Shown here: positions 25,095 to 32,642 of the stretch, piece by piece
Layout of the letters: each line of letters opens with the position of its first letter
Position numbering within the stretch: the stretch's first letter is position 1
Assembly: GCF_029076445.1 (NCBI RefSeq)
Contig: NZ_JARESG010000011.1
Coordinates: 1-64,000 of the forward strand
Source of the DNA: Pseudarthrobacter naphthalenicus
GTDB taxonomy: Bacteria; Actinomycetota; Actinomycetes; Actinomycetales; Micrococcaceae
DNA: 64,000 nt
Direction: 5' to 3'
Program-made: the position numbers and the translations under genes
The notes under the pieces: generated by a model
The model's database searches: none
What the model saw: the letters and a program-made list of their open reading frames with translations, nothing else
What the model was told of the DNA's origin: nothing

Positions 25095-26287
25095 AGCACA
25101 ACGCCGGCGGTGAGGTGGGACAACGGCTCCCCGAGGGCGTCCACCAGGGCGGCGAGCTTCCGGACCTGGTCCGGGCTCAGCTCGTTGTAATAGGCAAACC
25201 CTTCGCCGCGGGCATGCTGCTTCAGCTCGGCCTGGAGGGCAGTGAACTTCGTGTCCAGGGAGGTGGCGAGCTCGGGGTTTCTTCGCTCCAGCACGGGACG
25301 GAGGTTTTCGAACGCAATCCGGGCGCCGTCAACGTTGGCCTGGAAGTCCCAAAGGTCAGTGTGGGACCAGATCTCTTCCTCACCGGTGACCTTGCCGGTC
25401 GCCACCTCGTCCAGGAGTTCCTTGGCCCCGTTGCCGAGCTTGTCCGCCGTCAATTCCACAGTCCGGGTCCGGGAGGCCAGGTCCTCCGTGTCCGCCACCA
25501 GCTGGGCTGCCAGTGTTTGCCGTTCGGGGCCGGTCAGGGCGGGGAAGCCTGCCGGCGGGAAGAGATCCTTCTCGGCCCGGTGCCAGCCCGTCCATTCCTC
25601 ACCGGGTGCGAGGTCTGCTTCGCGGGCGTCCAGCTTGGGGTCGAGGTCGCCGAAGGATTCGGCCACGGGTTCGATGCGTTCCCAATGCATGCGGGTTGCG
25701 GCGTAGAGATCACGGGCCTTGGCGGCGTCTCCGGCGGCGTACGCCGTGGCGAACTCCTTGGTTCCCGCCAGCAACTGCTCGGCCTGGTCCTTGACGTAGG
25801 ACACGTACTGGGCGGTGCCCTGGTCCGTGAGCGCCTTGAGATTGGTGTCCACGGCCGGATTGTCGCCGGACTCGGTGACCTCGAACCCGGCGCGGATGCC
25901 GTCACCCGCCATGCCCGGCTTGCAGGCCGCGGTGTAGTTGCCGGCGGGGGCTGTCACGACGAGGTTGCGGGTCAGGCCAGGCCCGATGTTTTCCACCTCG
26001 GCGACGATCCTCAGCCCGTCTGCAGCCAGCAGATAGAACTCGGTGACCTGGGTGCCGTCGTTCTGGATGGCGAAGGTGATGTTGCCGCTCGTGGTGGTGT
26101 GGGTGGACAGTGTGCAGGCGTCCGCCGTGCTGGAGACCTTGACGGGACCGGCGGCCGGGACGGCGGTGTTGTCGGTGCAGGCGGTCAGGGTCAGCGGCAG
26201 TACTGCGGCGGCGAGGAGGGCTGCGTAGCTGAGCGTCCGCCTGGGGGAGTTGGGCAGGGGGAATTTGGGCGCGGAGAAGTTGGGCAC
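25091..26287 (-). CDS. efeO: Iron uptake lipoprotein EfeO
   Basis: 398 residues. The lipoprotein signal ends LTLTACTDN. An N-terminal cupredoxin-like domain (CTLSTHTTTSGNITFAIQND, GLTRNLVVTAPAGNY) is followed by the M75 imelysin-like domain, with the metal motif GWHRAEKDLF (HxxE) near residue 245 and FGDLDPKLDARE just before it. Two-domain architecture matches E. coli EfeO. Starts at GTG 38 bp after efeU and overlaps efeB by four bases. Confidence 0.92.
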   Translation of the reverse strand: MPNFSAPKFPLPNSPRRTLSYAALLAAAVLPLTLTACTDNTAVPAAGPVKVSSTADACTLSTHTTTSGNITFAIQNDGTQVTEFYLLAADGLRIVAEVENIGPGLTRNLVVTAPAGNYTAACKPGMAGDGIRAGFEVTESGDNPAVDTNLKALTDQGTAQYVSYVKDQAEQLLAGTKEFATAYAAGDAAKARDLYAATRMHWERIEPVAESFGDLDPKLDAREADLAPGEEWTGWHRAEKDLFPPAGFPALTGPERQTLAAQLVADTEDLASRTRTVELTADKLGNGAKELLDEVATGKVTGEEEIWSHTDLWDFQANVDGARIAFENLRPVLERRNPELATSLDTKFTALQAELKQHARGEGFAYYNELSPDQVRKLAALVDALGEPLSHLTAGVVL

Positions 26288-26325
26288 GGGCGGATCCTTT
26301 GGGGTGTGATGCGTTGGCTGGGGGG

Positions 26326-27174
26326 TCAGGAAACTGCTGCGGCGGCCGTGGAAGGGCCCGGGGTGACCCTGTGGGCGCGCCGGTTGGAACGGAGGTAGAG
26401 GTACATGACTGGCGGTACGTAGAGCAGCCAGGCTGCAGCTTCAAACCAGGTTGTTGCAGGGGAGAAGTTCAGGGTTCCCTTGAGCAGGGTGCCGTACCAG
26501 GACGACGGCGGGACGGCGGCTGAGACGTCGAAGGCCAGGGTGTGCAGCCCGGGGAGGATGCCTGCCTCCTGGAAATCGTGGACCGCGTAGGCCAGCACAC
26601 CGCCGGCAATGACGATCAGGGCCGCGCCGCTCCACGTGAAGAACTTTCCGAGATTGACCTTCAGTGCCCCGCGGTGGAGCAGGTAGCCCAGGGCCGCCGC
26701 CGTGGCCAGTCCAAGCAGCGCACCCAGCAGCGGGGACGCCGAGGAGCCCGAGGACTGGGCGGCCGCCCACAGGAACAATGCGGTCTCGAGGCCTTCGCGG
26801 CCCACAGCCACGGCCGCCACCACGGCGAGCCCCCAGGCTGTCCCGTCGGACCGCAGGTCCACCCGCGAACGGAGGTCGCTGCCGAGTGTCCGGGCGGTCC
26901 TGGCCATCCAGAACACCATCCAGGTGACAAGCCCTACTGCCAGTACCGACAGGGTGCCGCCAATGGCCTCCTGGGCTTCGAAGGTCAGTCCGCGCGGGCC
27001 GTAGGTGAGCAGGGCGCCGAAAGCGCACGAGACGGCCACGGCGAAGCCAACACCCGCCCACATCCGCGGTAGAAGATGCCGCCGGCCACTCTTGACCAGG
27101 TACGCCATCAACAGGACCACGACCAGGGTCGCCTCGAGGCCTTCGCGGAGGCCAATCAGATAGTTTGCAGTCAT
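26326..27174 (-). CDS. efeU: FTR1-family ferrous iron permease
   Basis: 282 residues, about seven membrane helices, with the two REGLE-type iron motifs: LREGLEATLV near the N-terminus and VGREGLETALF near residue 135. First gene of efeUOB. Start placed at ATG 27174 (MTANYLIGLREGLE); ATG 27198 would put the gene start nearly on top of the iron box at 27205-27223. No strong ribosome site, so initiation may be leaderless-like. Confidence 0.9.
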   Translation of the reverse strand: MTANYLIGLREGLEATLVVVLLMAYLVKSGRRHLLPRMWAGVGFAVAVSCAFGALLTYGPRGLTFEAQEAIGGTLSVLAVGLVTWMVFWMARTARTLGSDLRSRVDLRSDGTAWGLAVVAAVAVGREGLETALFLWAAAQSSGSSASPLLGALLGLATAAALGYLLHRGALKVNLGKFFTWSGAALIVIAGGVLAYAVHDFQEAGILPGLHTLAFDVSAAVPPSSWYGTLLKGTLNFSPATTWFEAAAWLLYVPPVMYLYLRSNRRAHRVTPGPSTAAAAVS

Positions 27175-27204
27175 TGCGGGTGGATACCTCGCGCTCATGG
27201 AAGC

Positions 27205-27223
27205 CAAGGTTAGGCTTACCTAA
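27205..27223. promoter_or_regulatory. IdeR/DtxR-type iron box between efeU and the FetB-like gene
   Basis: CAAGGTTAGGCTTACCTAA matches the 19-bp DtxR/IdeR consensus at about 16 positions. It sits 31-49 bp upstream of the chosen efeU start and 95 bp from the divergent permease gene. Predicts iron repression of efeUOB. Confidence 0.8.
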
Positions 27224-27305
27224 AGTGAGATTACTCAGACCATTCCGAATTATGCAAACTTTATGTGACCTAATCGACGAAACATGACGGCTGCCCTCCG
27301 CTGGC

Positions 27306-27311
27306 TATGCT
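27306..27311 (+). promoter_or_regulatory. Candidate -10 for a leaderless FetB-like transcript
   Basis: TATGCT ends six bases before the ATG at 27318, so transcription would begin at or next to the start codon. A -35 is not clear. Leaderless genes are common in actinobacteria; this one is an inference from spacing. Confidence 0.35.
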
Positions 27312-27317
27312 GGCCTC

Positions 27318-28067
27318 ATGCCTGAGCTCGCGGTGTTCCTGCCCACGCTGGTGGGCGTCGGCCTGCTCCTGGCTTTGGCCGTCGCCGTCTTGCTGGCATT
27401 CCGGGTACCGTTCGCATTTTCCCCGGCAGCGGCGATCCTCAGGGGCGCCGTGCAGCTCGCGGCCGTCAGCTTTGTCCTTAGCGGCGTCATCACGAGTCCG
27501 CAGTGGGTGGCCGTCGGGCTGCTGGTGATGTTTACGGTGGCGGCGGTGAGCGCCACCCGGCGGGTGGGCTGGAGCTGGCCCGGCTTCGCCCTGGTGGGAG
27601 GTTCCATGGCCGCCGGCATCGTAGCCACCCTGCTGATCATTTTTGGCACCGGCACCATCGATTTGAGTCCGCGGTATGCCCTGGCCATCGGCGGGATCGT
27701 GATCGGGAACGCGATGACAGTAGCGGTCCTGGCCGGGCGGCGGTTCGCGGAGACAGTGCATGACCACTGGGATGAAGTGGAAGGCTGGCTGGCGCTGGGA
27801 GCCACGCCGCGGCGGGCAACCCTTGATCTGGCCCGGCAATCGGTGCGCGCAGCGCTGATTCCGGCCACCGACCAGACCAAGACCACCGGCCTGGTCACCC
27901 TCCCGGGCGCCTTCGTGGGCGCCATCTTCGGCGGAATTTCGCCCCTGGAAGCGGGCCGCTTCCAGATCGTGGTGCTCGCGGCGATCATGGCGGCCGGAGC
28001 AGTCACCGCCGTCCTGGTGATCACCCAGCTGGCGCCGGTCAGGGTGCAGCCGGCGCTGCCCCGCTGA
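27318..28067 (+). CDS. FetB/YbbM-family (UPF0014) permease
   Basis: 249 residues, about six to seven membrane helices, full length for the UPF0014/FetB family. Conserved features: AILRGAVQLAAV, the cytoplasmic EAA-like loop LALGATPRRATLDLARQSVR, and TTGLVTLPGAFVGAIFGG. FetB is the membrane part of an E. coli ABC exporter linked to iron homeostasis. No FetA-type ATPase is adjacent here, so either an unlinked ATPase is used or the function differs. Divergent from efeUOB across an IdeR-type box. Its 3' end overlaps the convergent GH76 gene by 29 bp. Confidence 0.85.
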   Translation: MPELAVFLPTLVGVGLLLALAVAVLLAFRVPFAFSPAAAILRGAVQLAAVSFVLSGVITSPQWVAVGLLVMFTVAAVSATRRVGWSWPGFALVGGSMAAGIVATLLIIFGTGTIDLSPRYALAIGGIVIGNAMTVAVLAGRRFAETVHDHWDEVEGWLALGATPRRATLDLARQSVRAALIPATDQTKTTGLVTLPGAFVGAIFGGISPLEAGRFQIVVLAAIMAAGAVTAVLVITQLAPVRVQPALPR

Positions 28068-29256
28068 TGGCACCCGGGCCAAGGGTGGCGGCAGCCTCCA
28101 GGACCATCCAGGCCTGCAGCTGGGTGGAAAGTTCGACGGCGGCGCCCACCGGGTAGGTGGCGCTCGCCGGCTGCGCTGCATGAACGGAGAAAATCGGACC
28201 GCCGCTGGTGCGCCGGCCCGCCCAGAACGCTTCGGCGGTCGCGCTGACAAGTTCCGCAGCAGTGGTCCGGGTGCCCTCCGGAAGCCTGGCATCGAGGGCG
28301 GCGAGTGCCAGGTATCTGCACAGGATCCCGGTGAAGAGTCCACCGTCGCCCGTTCCATCGCAGCGGAGGATGCTGGTCCGAACGCCGGGGGAGCTTCCGG
28401 GCGGCACCGCGGGGGCCGGGACCGTCAGATGTGTATCCACAGCCCTGATCACGGTCGCGGCCCGGCTGAGGTTCTCCTCGCCGCCAAGCTCCAGCAGCGC
28501 CCCAAGCACCGGCCCCTGGTTATAGGTGTAGATGGTGTTCTCCAGCGTGATTTCGCCGGCCGCGTTGAGCCGTGCCCCGTCTCTGTAAAGGCCTTGTGCC
28601 TGATCAAAGAGGACCGCATTGAGCCAGTCCACCAGCCGCTGCGCCTTGGCCTGGTGGCCGGTGCGGGCATAGTAGAGCGCTATCGGCGCAGTTGCCGGCG
28701 TGTTTTTGAAGTCCCGTTTCTTACTCCAGAAAGTGCCGCCGCCAAGGTCCTCCGTGGAGGCGGAATCGAACTGAAGCGTCAGGGTTTTACGGACCCGGGC
28801 ATTGCGCCGGCGGCCCGGTTTTCGCGTCTCCTCCGCCAGATCCTGCAGGCGGAGGGTGGCCAGGCCCAGCCAGGCCATGTCGTCGTAGTAGTTGTTGACG
28901 AAGGTGAAGGCGTTGCGCAGCCTGATGCCGGTGACCAGCCGGGATGCGAGTTTTCCGGCGCTGGGGTTCCCGGGGCCGTTGAACCGGGCCGCCGGTGTGG
29001 CACCGTTGCCCAGTTCGCGGCGCCCGGCATCCACCAGGCAGTCCACATAGTGGGCCTGCCACCAGTAGTGCCAGGGGCGGAAGAGGTTCTGCAGCCGGTT
29101 CGAGGGCCAGCTGACCGAGCCGAGGTGGGTTCCGGGCAGGAACAGCAGCCGCCGGCCAAAGCGCGATGTCACCGCGCGGGCGGCCTCGTTCGCGCGGGCC
29201 TGCCAGTCGTCCGGTGTCCGGTTTGCAGGTGCGGGGCTGGTGTCCGGCGAAGTCAT
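28039..29256 (-). CDS. Glycoside hydrolase family 76 protein
   Basis: 405 residues. The (alpha/alpha)-barrel fold of GH76 (endo-alpha-1,6-mannanase type) is suggested by FRPWHYWWQAHYVDCLVDAG, the catalytic Asp pair in FVNNYYDDMAWLGLA, and TYNQGPVLGALLEL. No signal peptide is apparent, so an intracellular enzyme acting on imported oligosaccharide is possible. Its last 29 bp overlap the convergent FetB-like gene, with both stop codons intact. Confidence 0.85.
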   Translation of the reverse strand: MTSPDTSPAPANRTPDDWQARANEAARAVTSRFGRRLLFLPGTHLGSVSWPSNRLQNLFRPWHYWWQAHYVDCLVDAGRRELGNGATPAARFNGPGNPSAGKLASRLVTGIRLRNAFTFVNNYYDDMAWLGLATLRLQDLAEETRKPGRRRNARVRKTLTLQFDSASTEDLGGGTFWSKKRDFKNTPATAPIALYYARTGHQAKAQRLVDWLNAVLFDQAQGLYRDGARLNAAGEITLENTIYTYNQGPVLGALLELGGEENLSRAATVIRAVDTHLTVPAPAVPPGSSPGVRTSILRCDGTGDGGLFTGILCRYLALAALDARLPEGTRTTAAELVSATAEAFWAGRRTSGGPIFSVHAAQPASATYPVGAAVELSTQLQAWMVLEAAATLGPGAISGAAPAAP

Positions 29257-29325
29257 GCGTCAAGCCTAATGGGCGCGGGGCCTGGGCCCCGAAGGCAGGT
29301 GCGGGGTGCGGCCGGGCGGTAATTC

Positions 29326-29347
29326 AGTTAACATTCACTAACTAATA
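29326..29347. promoter_or_regulatory. AT-rich putative promoter/operator upstream of SDR-acyl-CoA dehydrogenase operon
   Basis: An AT-rich patch in a GC-rich gap contains AGTTA at 29326-29330 and TAACT at 29339-29343, inverted over an 8-bp centre. It lies 43-64 bp upstream of the SDR start. May bind a TetR-type regulator of fatty-acid or amino-acid catabolism; no regulator gene is adjacent. Confidence 0.3.
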
Positions 29348-29389
29348 CTCGCCGCCGGCATGCTCGCGGGGCCGCATCAAGGAGGATGT

Positions 29390-30217
29390 ATGGACGTCAA
29401 GGGTACGGTCGCGCTGGTTACGGGCGGGGCATCGGGCCTGGGGGCCGCGACGGCGAGGAAACTGTTCGACGCCGGCGCCTCGGTGGTGCTGGTTGACCTG
29501 CCGTCCTCCGACGGGGCGGCCTACGCCGCAGAGCTGAACGCCGGGAGCGCGGGCACCGGCACCGGCCCCGCCACCGCCACCGGCGCGGGTCCGCGGGCCG
29601 TCTTTGCCGCCGCGGACGTTACCAACGAAGCTGACGTCCAGGCCGCCGTCGATACGGCCGTGGCGCTCGGACCGCTCCGGATCGTGGTCAACTGCGCCGG
29701 CGTTGCGACGCCCGGGAAGGTGCTGGGCCGGGACGGCGTCCTGCCGCTGGACGTCTTCAGCCGCGTTATCCAGGTGAACCTCATCGGGACGTTCAACGTG
29801 CTGCGCCTGGCTGCCGCCGCGATGGTGGCCACCGAACCGGTGAGTACCGACCTGGGCGGCCCGGAGCGCGGCGTCATCGTCAACACGGCATCGGTGGCTG
29901 CCTTCGACGGGCAGATCGGCCAGCCGGCCTACGCCGCGTCGAAAGGGGCGGTGGCCGCGATGACCCTGCCGCTGGCCCGGGAACTGGCACGCTCGCTGGT
30001 GCGGGTGGTGACCATTGCGCCGGGCATTTTCGAAACACCCATGATGGCAACACTCCCGCAGGACGCGCAGGATTCGCTCGGGCGGCAGGTTCCGCACCCC
30101 TCACGCCTGGGCAAGCCGGCCGAATACGCCAGCCTGGTGGCCCACATTGTGGAGAACGCCATGCTCAACGGCGAGACCATCCGCCTGGACGGCGCCATCC
30201 GGATGGGCCCCAAGTGA
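29390..30217 (+). CDS. SDR-family 3-hydroxyacyl-CoA dehydrogenase-like protein
   Basis: 275 residues. Rossmann motif [28 protein letters not shown], catalytic Ser in [11 protein letters not shown], and Tyr/Lys in [10 protein letters not shown]. The family pattern (HSD17B10-like, [16 protein letters not shown]) suggests oxidation of short or branched 3-hydroxyacyl-CoA. Start at ATG 29390 with GGAGG five bases upstream; an earlier start in the frame lacks one. Overlaps the acyl-CoA dehydrogenase start (GTGA), so the two work together in beta-oxidation-type catabolism. Confidence 0.87.
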   Translation: MDVKGTVALVTGGASGLGAATARKLFDAGASVVLVDLPSSDGAAYAAELNAGSAGTGTGPATATGAGPRAVFAAADVTNEADVQAAVDTAVALGPLRIVVNCAGVATPGKVLGRDGVLPLDVFSRVIQVNLIGTFNVLRLAAAAMVATEPVSTDLGGPERGVIVNTASVAAFDGQIGQPAYAASKGAVAAMTLPLARELARSLVRVVTIAPGIFETPMMATLPQDAQDSLGRQVPHPSRLGKPAEYASLVAHIVENAMLNGETIRLDGAIRMGPK

Positions 30218-31422
30218 ACGGGCTGCCTGGCGCCGACCTTTTCGCCTTCGAGTCGCTCCTCAGTCCGAACGAGCAGGCCAAGCTGGCCGAGCTGCGCGAG
30301 TTCCTCGCCGCGGAGATCGCCCCGCACGCGGCGGACTGGTGGAACAGGGCCGAATTTCCCGCGCACATCCTGCCGAAGCTCGCCGCGCTGGAGCTGAGCA
30401 CACCGGCGCAACGGGGCTACAGCAACCTCTTCGCCGGCCTGGTCATCGCCGAGATGACGCGCGTTGACACCTCAATCGCCACATTCTTCCTGGTCCACCA
30501 CGACCTCTTTGTGGAGTCGCTCTACGGGTTCGGTTCGGAAAGCCAAAAAGAACGGCTGCTGGCGGATGCCGCCGGCCTGCGCATCACCGGCGCCTTCGCC
30601 CTCACCGAACCCGGCCATGGTTCCGACGTCGCCGGCGGCATGGAGACGCGGGCGCGGCGCATCTCCAGCGCCACGGGAAAGGCCGACGACGGCGGTGACA
30701 CCTGGGTGCTCAACGGCGCCAAGCGCTGGATCGGCAACGGAACGTTCTGCGATTACATGCTGGTGTGGGCCAGGGACGAATCCGCAGGCGCCGACGGGGC
30801 GCCGGGCGCAGTGCGCGGGTTCATTGTTGATGCTTCGTTGCCGGGCGTGAGCCGGACCCGGATCGAAAACAAGATTGCGCTCCGGACCGTGCAGAACGCG
30901 GACATCGTCTTTAAGGACGTCCAGGTTGCCGAGGCTGACCGGTTCGCGGGGATCAACAGTTTCGAGGACACCAACCAGTTGCTGCGCGGCTCCCGGATCA
31001 TGGTGGCCTGGCAGGCGGTGGGGCAGCAGTTGGCGGCGTTCGACGTCGCACGGGAGTATGCGGTGGAGCGCCGGCAGTTCGGCCGGCCGCTGGCCAAGTT
31101 CCAGCTGATCCAGCAGCAGCTGGTCACCATGCTGGGCAATGCGGTGGCCAGCATGGGCATGATGGCCCGGCTCGCCCAGCTCCAGGACGCGGGCGCCGCG
31201 GACATGCCCCAGGTGGCCCTCGCCAAGTCCTATACCAGCGCCCGCATGCGCGAGACCGTGGCGCTGGGCCGCTCCATCCTGGGCGGCAACGGCATCGTGA
31301 CCGACTACCGGATGGCCAAGATCTTCGCGGACGCCGAGGCCATTTTCACCTACGAAGGCTCTTACGAAATCAACACGCTGATCGTGGGCCGGGCCGTCAC
31401 GGGGGTCTCCGCGATCGTCTGA
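30214..31422 (+). CDS. Acyl-CoA dehydrogenase
   Basis: 402 residues, FAD-dependent. N-terminal helical domain, middle FAD/substrate strand [19 protein letters not shown], then [12 protein letters not shown], and C-terminal [20 protein letters not shown]. The catalytic Glu is most likely in [17 protein letters not shown], the position used by glutaryl/isovaleryl-type enzymes. Starts at GTG overlapping the SDR stop by four bases. Substrate chain unknown; glutaryl-CoA-like or branched-chain acyl-CoA is most likely. Confidence 0.9.
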   Translation: MNGLPGADLFAFESLLSPNEQAKLAELREFLAAEIAPHAADWWNRAEFPAHILPKLAALELSTPAQRGYSNLFAGLVIAEMTRVDTSIATFFLVHHDLFVESLYGFGSESQKERLLADAAGLRITGAFALTEPGHGSDVAGGMETRARRISSATGKADDGGDTWVLNGAKRWIGNGTFCDYMLVWARDESAGADGAPGAVRGFIVDASLPGVSRTRIENKIALRTVQNADIVFKDVQVAEADRFAGINSFEDTNQLLRGSRIMVAWQAVGQQLAAFDVAREYAVERRQFGRPLAKFQLIQQQLVTMLGNAVASMGMMARLAQLQDAGAADMPQVALAKSYTSARMRETVALGRSILGGNGIVTDYRMAKIFADAEAIFTYEGSYEINTLIVGRAVTGVSAIV

Positions 31423-31499
31423 CACGCGCCAGGCGCGCTCACTCCCGGAGGCGAGTAACCTCTGATTTAGGGGACCGCCGCAAGTGAACAGGAGCGATC

Positions 31500-32180
31500 A
31501 TGAAGATTGCAGTGCTTGGAACCGGAAGTGTGGGGCCCGCCCTTGCTGGAGCCCTGTCAGCTCTTGGCCACGATGTGGTGGTGGGAACCCGTGACCCGGA
31601 GGCCACGCTGGCCCGCACCGAGCCCGGCGCCACCGGGGGACCGGCGTTTTCCCAGTGGCATGCCTCCCACCCGGACATCGCCGTCGCCACGTTCGCCGAT
31701 GCCGCCGCGGCCAGCGAACTGGTGGTCAACGCGACGAACGGCATGGCCTCACTCAAGGTTCTGGCTGAGGCCGGCACGGCGAACCTGGCCGGGAAGATCC
31801 TGATGGATGTCGCCAACCCGCTTGACCTCTCCCGGGGTTTCCCGCCGTCCCTGAACCCGGTGAACACGGACAGCCTGGCCGAAGAGATCCAGCGGGCGTT
31901 CCCCGAAGCGAAGGTGGTCAAGACGCTGAACACCATGACCAACAGCGTGATGGTTGATCCCGGGCGCGTAGCCGGCGGAGACCATACCGTGTTCGTCTCG
32001 GGCAACGATGCCGGCGCCAAGGCGGCAGTCACCGAGATCCTCACGGCCCTTGGCCATAAGGACGTCCTTGACCTCGGGGACATCACCACCGCCCGCGGCG
32101 CGGAGATGGTCCTGCCCCTCTGGTTGCGCGTATGGGGTGCGCTGGGGACGGGCGAATTCAATTTCAAGATAGCCCGCTGA
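31500..32180 (+). CDS. F420/NADP oxidoreductase-type Rossmann protein
   Basis: 226 residues. N-terminal dinucleotide motif KIAVLGTGSVGPALAGAL with GTRDPEA after strand 2, favouring NADP(H). Then LVVNATNGMASL, DVANPLDLSRGFPPSLNPVN and KTLNTMTNSVMVDP, all typical of the coenzyme F420-dependent NADP reductase-like family. Real F420 use is not established by sequence. Has GGAG-like bases upstream of the ATG. Confidence 0.8.
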   Translation: MKIAVLGTGSVGPALAGALSALGHDVVVGTRDPEATLARTEPGATGGPAFSQWHASHPDIAVATFADAAAASELVVNATNGMASLKVLAEAGTANLAGKILMDVANPLDLSRGFPPSLNPVNTDSLAEEIQRAFPEAKVVKTLNTMTNSVMVDPGRVAGGDHTVFVSGNDAGAKAAVTEILTALGHKDVLDLGDITTARGAEMVLPLWLRVWGALGTGEFNFKIAR

Positions 32181-32188
32181 GTTCCGCC

Positions 32189-32530
32189 GTGAACGTGGAG
32201 GCCCTGGCAACCATCGTGGTTTGCGCGGCGCTGATTGCGGGCTCCGCGCTCGCAGGAATTTCTGTCATGAAGCGGGGCGTCGCTTCCAAGGGCGCCACCG
32301 GAACGCTGGGGAGCGTGCTGAGCATGATGGATCCCGCCACCGGGGCGCCTACCAGGCAGGAGGCGGCCGCCGCCCGGGAAGAGCAGAAACAGCAGCGCCA
32401 CGAAGCGGCGGAGTCCGGAAAGGGCTTCGGGTCGTACGGGGTTTACGGCGGAAAGGTCACCATCCAGGGTCCGCCCGCGCCCGGGAAACCCGCTCCAGGG
32501 GCGGCGGTCAAGCGGACGGACATCTTCTGA
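32189..32530 (+). CDS. Small single-pass membrane protein, unknown function
   Basis: 113 residues from GTG 32189. One N-terminal transmembrane helix (ATIVVCAALIAGSALAGISV) is followed by a hydrophilic tail rich in Gln/Glu/Lys (EEQKQQRHEAAES) and Pro/Gly. Begins eight bases after the preceding stop, so likely co-transcribed with the oxidoreductase. No family recognised. Confidence 0.6.
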   Translation: MNVEALATIVVCAALIAGSALAGISVMKRGVASKGATGTLGSVLSMMDPATGAPTRQEAAAAREEQKQQRHEAAESGKGFGSYGVYGGKVTIQGPPAPGKPAPGAAVKRTDIF

Positions 32531-32642
32531 GACGGATTCCCGCTTCGCCATCGGGTGCGGGTAGCATCGGGAGGTAGTAACGCGGCTCACAGTATCCAGC
32601 GCAGTGTACGAGCCAAGTCCGAACCCTCGAAAGACAGTTTCC

